A DNA stretch of 61,986 nt from positions 1 through 61,986 of the forward strand of contig NZ_JAVIFW010000035.1 in assembly GCF_031157275.1 (NCBI RefSeq). The letters run 5' to 3'. Below the pieces are notes generated by a model. The model saw only the letters and a program-made list of their open reading frames with translations, searched no databases and had not been told where the DNA came from. Both the position numbers and the translations under genes were made by a program. This document shows positions 61,868 through 61,986 of this stretch, one piece after another. Position 1 is the stretch's first letter. Each line of letters begins with the position of its first letter. This DNA is from Streptomyces sp. LHD-70 (GTDB lineage Bacteria > Actinomycetota > Actinomycetes > Streptomycetales > Streptomycetaceae).

Positions 61868-61986
61868 TCAGCCCTTGCCGGCCTTGATCTCGTCGATGAG
61901 CTGGGGAAGTACCTCGAAGAGGTCGCCGACGAGGCCGTAGTCGGCGAGTTCGAAGATCGGTGCCTCCTCGTCCTTGTTGACTGCCA
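61868..61986 (-). CDS. etfA: Electron transfer flavoprotein alpha subunit (C-terminus only)
   Basis: The last 39 residues, NKDEEAPIFELADYGLVGDL then FEVLPQLIDEIKAGKG, are the conserved EtfA C-terminus that contacts FAD. The 5' part, and presumably etfB before it, lie beyond the right edge. It is transcribed into the RCK-like gene, enolase-type and DAO genes. Confidence 0.9.
   Translation of the reverse strand, partial: AVNKDEEAPIFELADYGLVGDLFEVLPQLIDEIKAGKG

Noticed and set aside
1..61986. CRISPR arrays, rRNA genes, riboswitches and replication origins
   Set aside because: No regularly spaced repeats, rRNA segments or recognisable riboswitch cores were found on reading the window.

Overview
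The window is a high-GC actinobacterial chromosome segment, very probably from a Streptomyces. The evidence is strongly GC-biased codons, frequent GTG/TTG starts, a mycothiol-type formaldehyde dehydrogenase and typical Streptomyces insertion sequences. It reads as an accessory catabolic island for nitrogenous small molecules (betaines, N-methylated and hydroxylated prolines, and at least two unidentified substrates), interrupted by a 6.1 kb pile of mobile elements.

Layout. (1) 1-2125: etfB and a DAO-family FAD oxidoreductase behind a double palindromic operator. (2) 2266-11136: a regulon of a HutC-type GntR regulator (Ldh2-type dehydrogenase, phosphate-barrel protein, FGGY kinase, flavin amine oxidase, DapA-like lyase, cupin and an AGCS symporter). 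All promoter regions carry variants of AGTTGTnnnACAACT. (3) 11562-14726: an MFS transporter divergent from a 2-oxoglutarate/Fe(II) oxygenase. (4) 14960-15499: a truncated ISL3 transposase. (5) 15643-23731: a DeoR-controlled cluster. An APC permease, a GlpK-like kinase, a GlpA-like and a GlpB-like dehydrogenase subunit are translationally coupled. RidA and a HAD phosphatase sit on the other side of deoR under a similar operator. (6) 24408-28203: an FCD-GntR cluster with an HpcH/HpaI aldolase, an ACS-type MFS transporter and a nitrilase-type amidohydrolase.

(7) 28204-37000: wreckage and mobile DNA. A decayed deoR-like gene is split by 28963-35101, which contains ISL3, IS5-type, IS256 (apparently intact) and IS1182-type parts plus a group II intron. 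Next to it lies a 560-codon open frame joining an inactive IS630-like transposase to a GntR/FCD regulator. (8) 37212-47540: a choline-dehydrogenase-type GMC oxidoreductase, a PucR/CdaR regulator, 1-pyrroline-5-carboxylate dehydrogenase, an MHS transporter, a ketimine-reductase-type OCD protein, a Ser/Cys proline-racemase-family enzyme and a large APC permease. This is the terminal part of (hydroxy)proline breakdown. (9) 47700-61986: a GntR pseudogene, a cupin, a ProXWV-type betaine ABC transporter, a decayed pair of mycothiol-dependent formaldehyde detoxification genes, an MFS transporter, an N-methylproline-demethylase-type flavoprotein, a second DAO oxidase, an atypical enolase-superfamily enzyme, a TrkA/RCK ion-channel-like protein and the end of etfA.

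How it fits together (inference). The ABC transporter and permeases import betaines and proline derivatives. The TMADH-like and DAO flavoenzymes remove N-methyl groups or oxidise the ring, passing electrons to ETF, whose genes lie at both ends of the window. The epimerase/dehydratase, OCD and P5C dehydrogenase lead to proline and glutamate. A shared palindrome, TTCGACA-N2-TGTCGAA, occurs before the first DAO-etf operon, the oxygenase/MFS pair, the GMC oxidoreductase, the PucR/P5CDH pair and the ABC transporter. It ties these distant segments into one candidate regulon.
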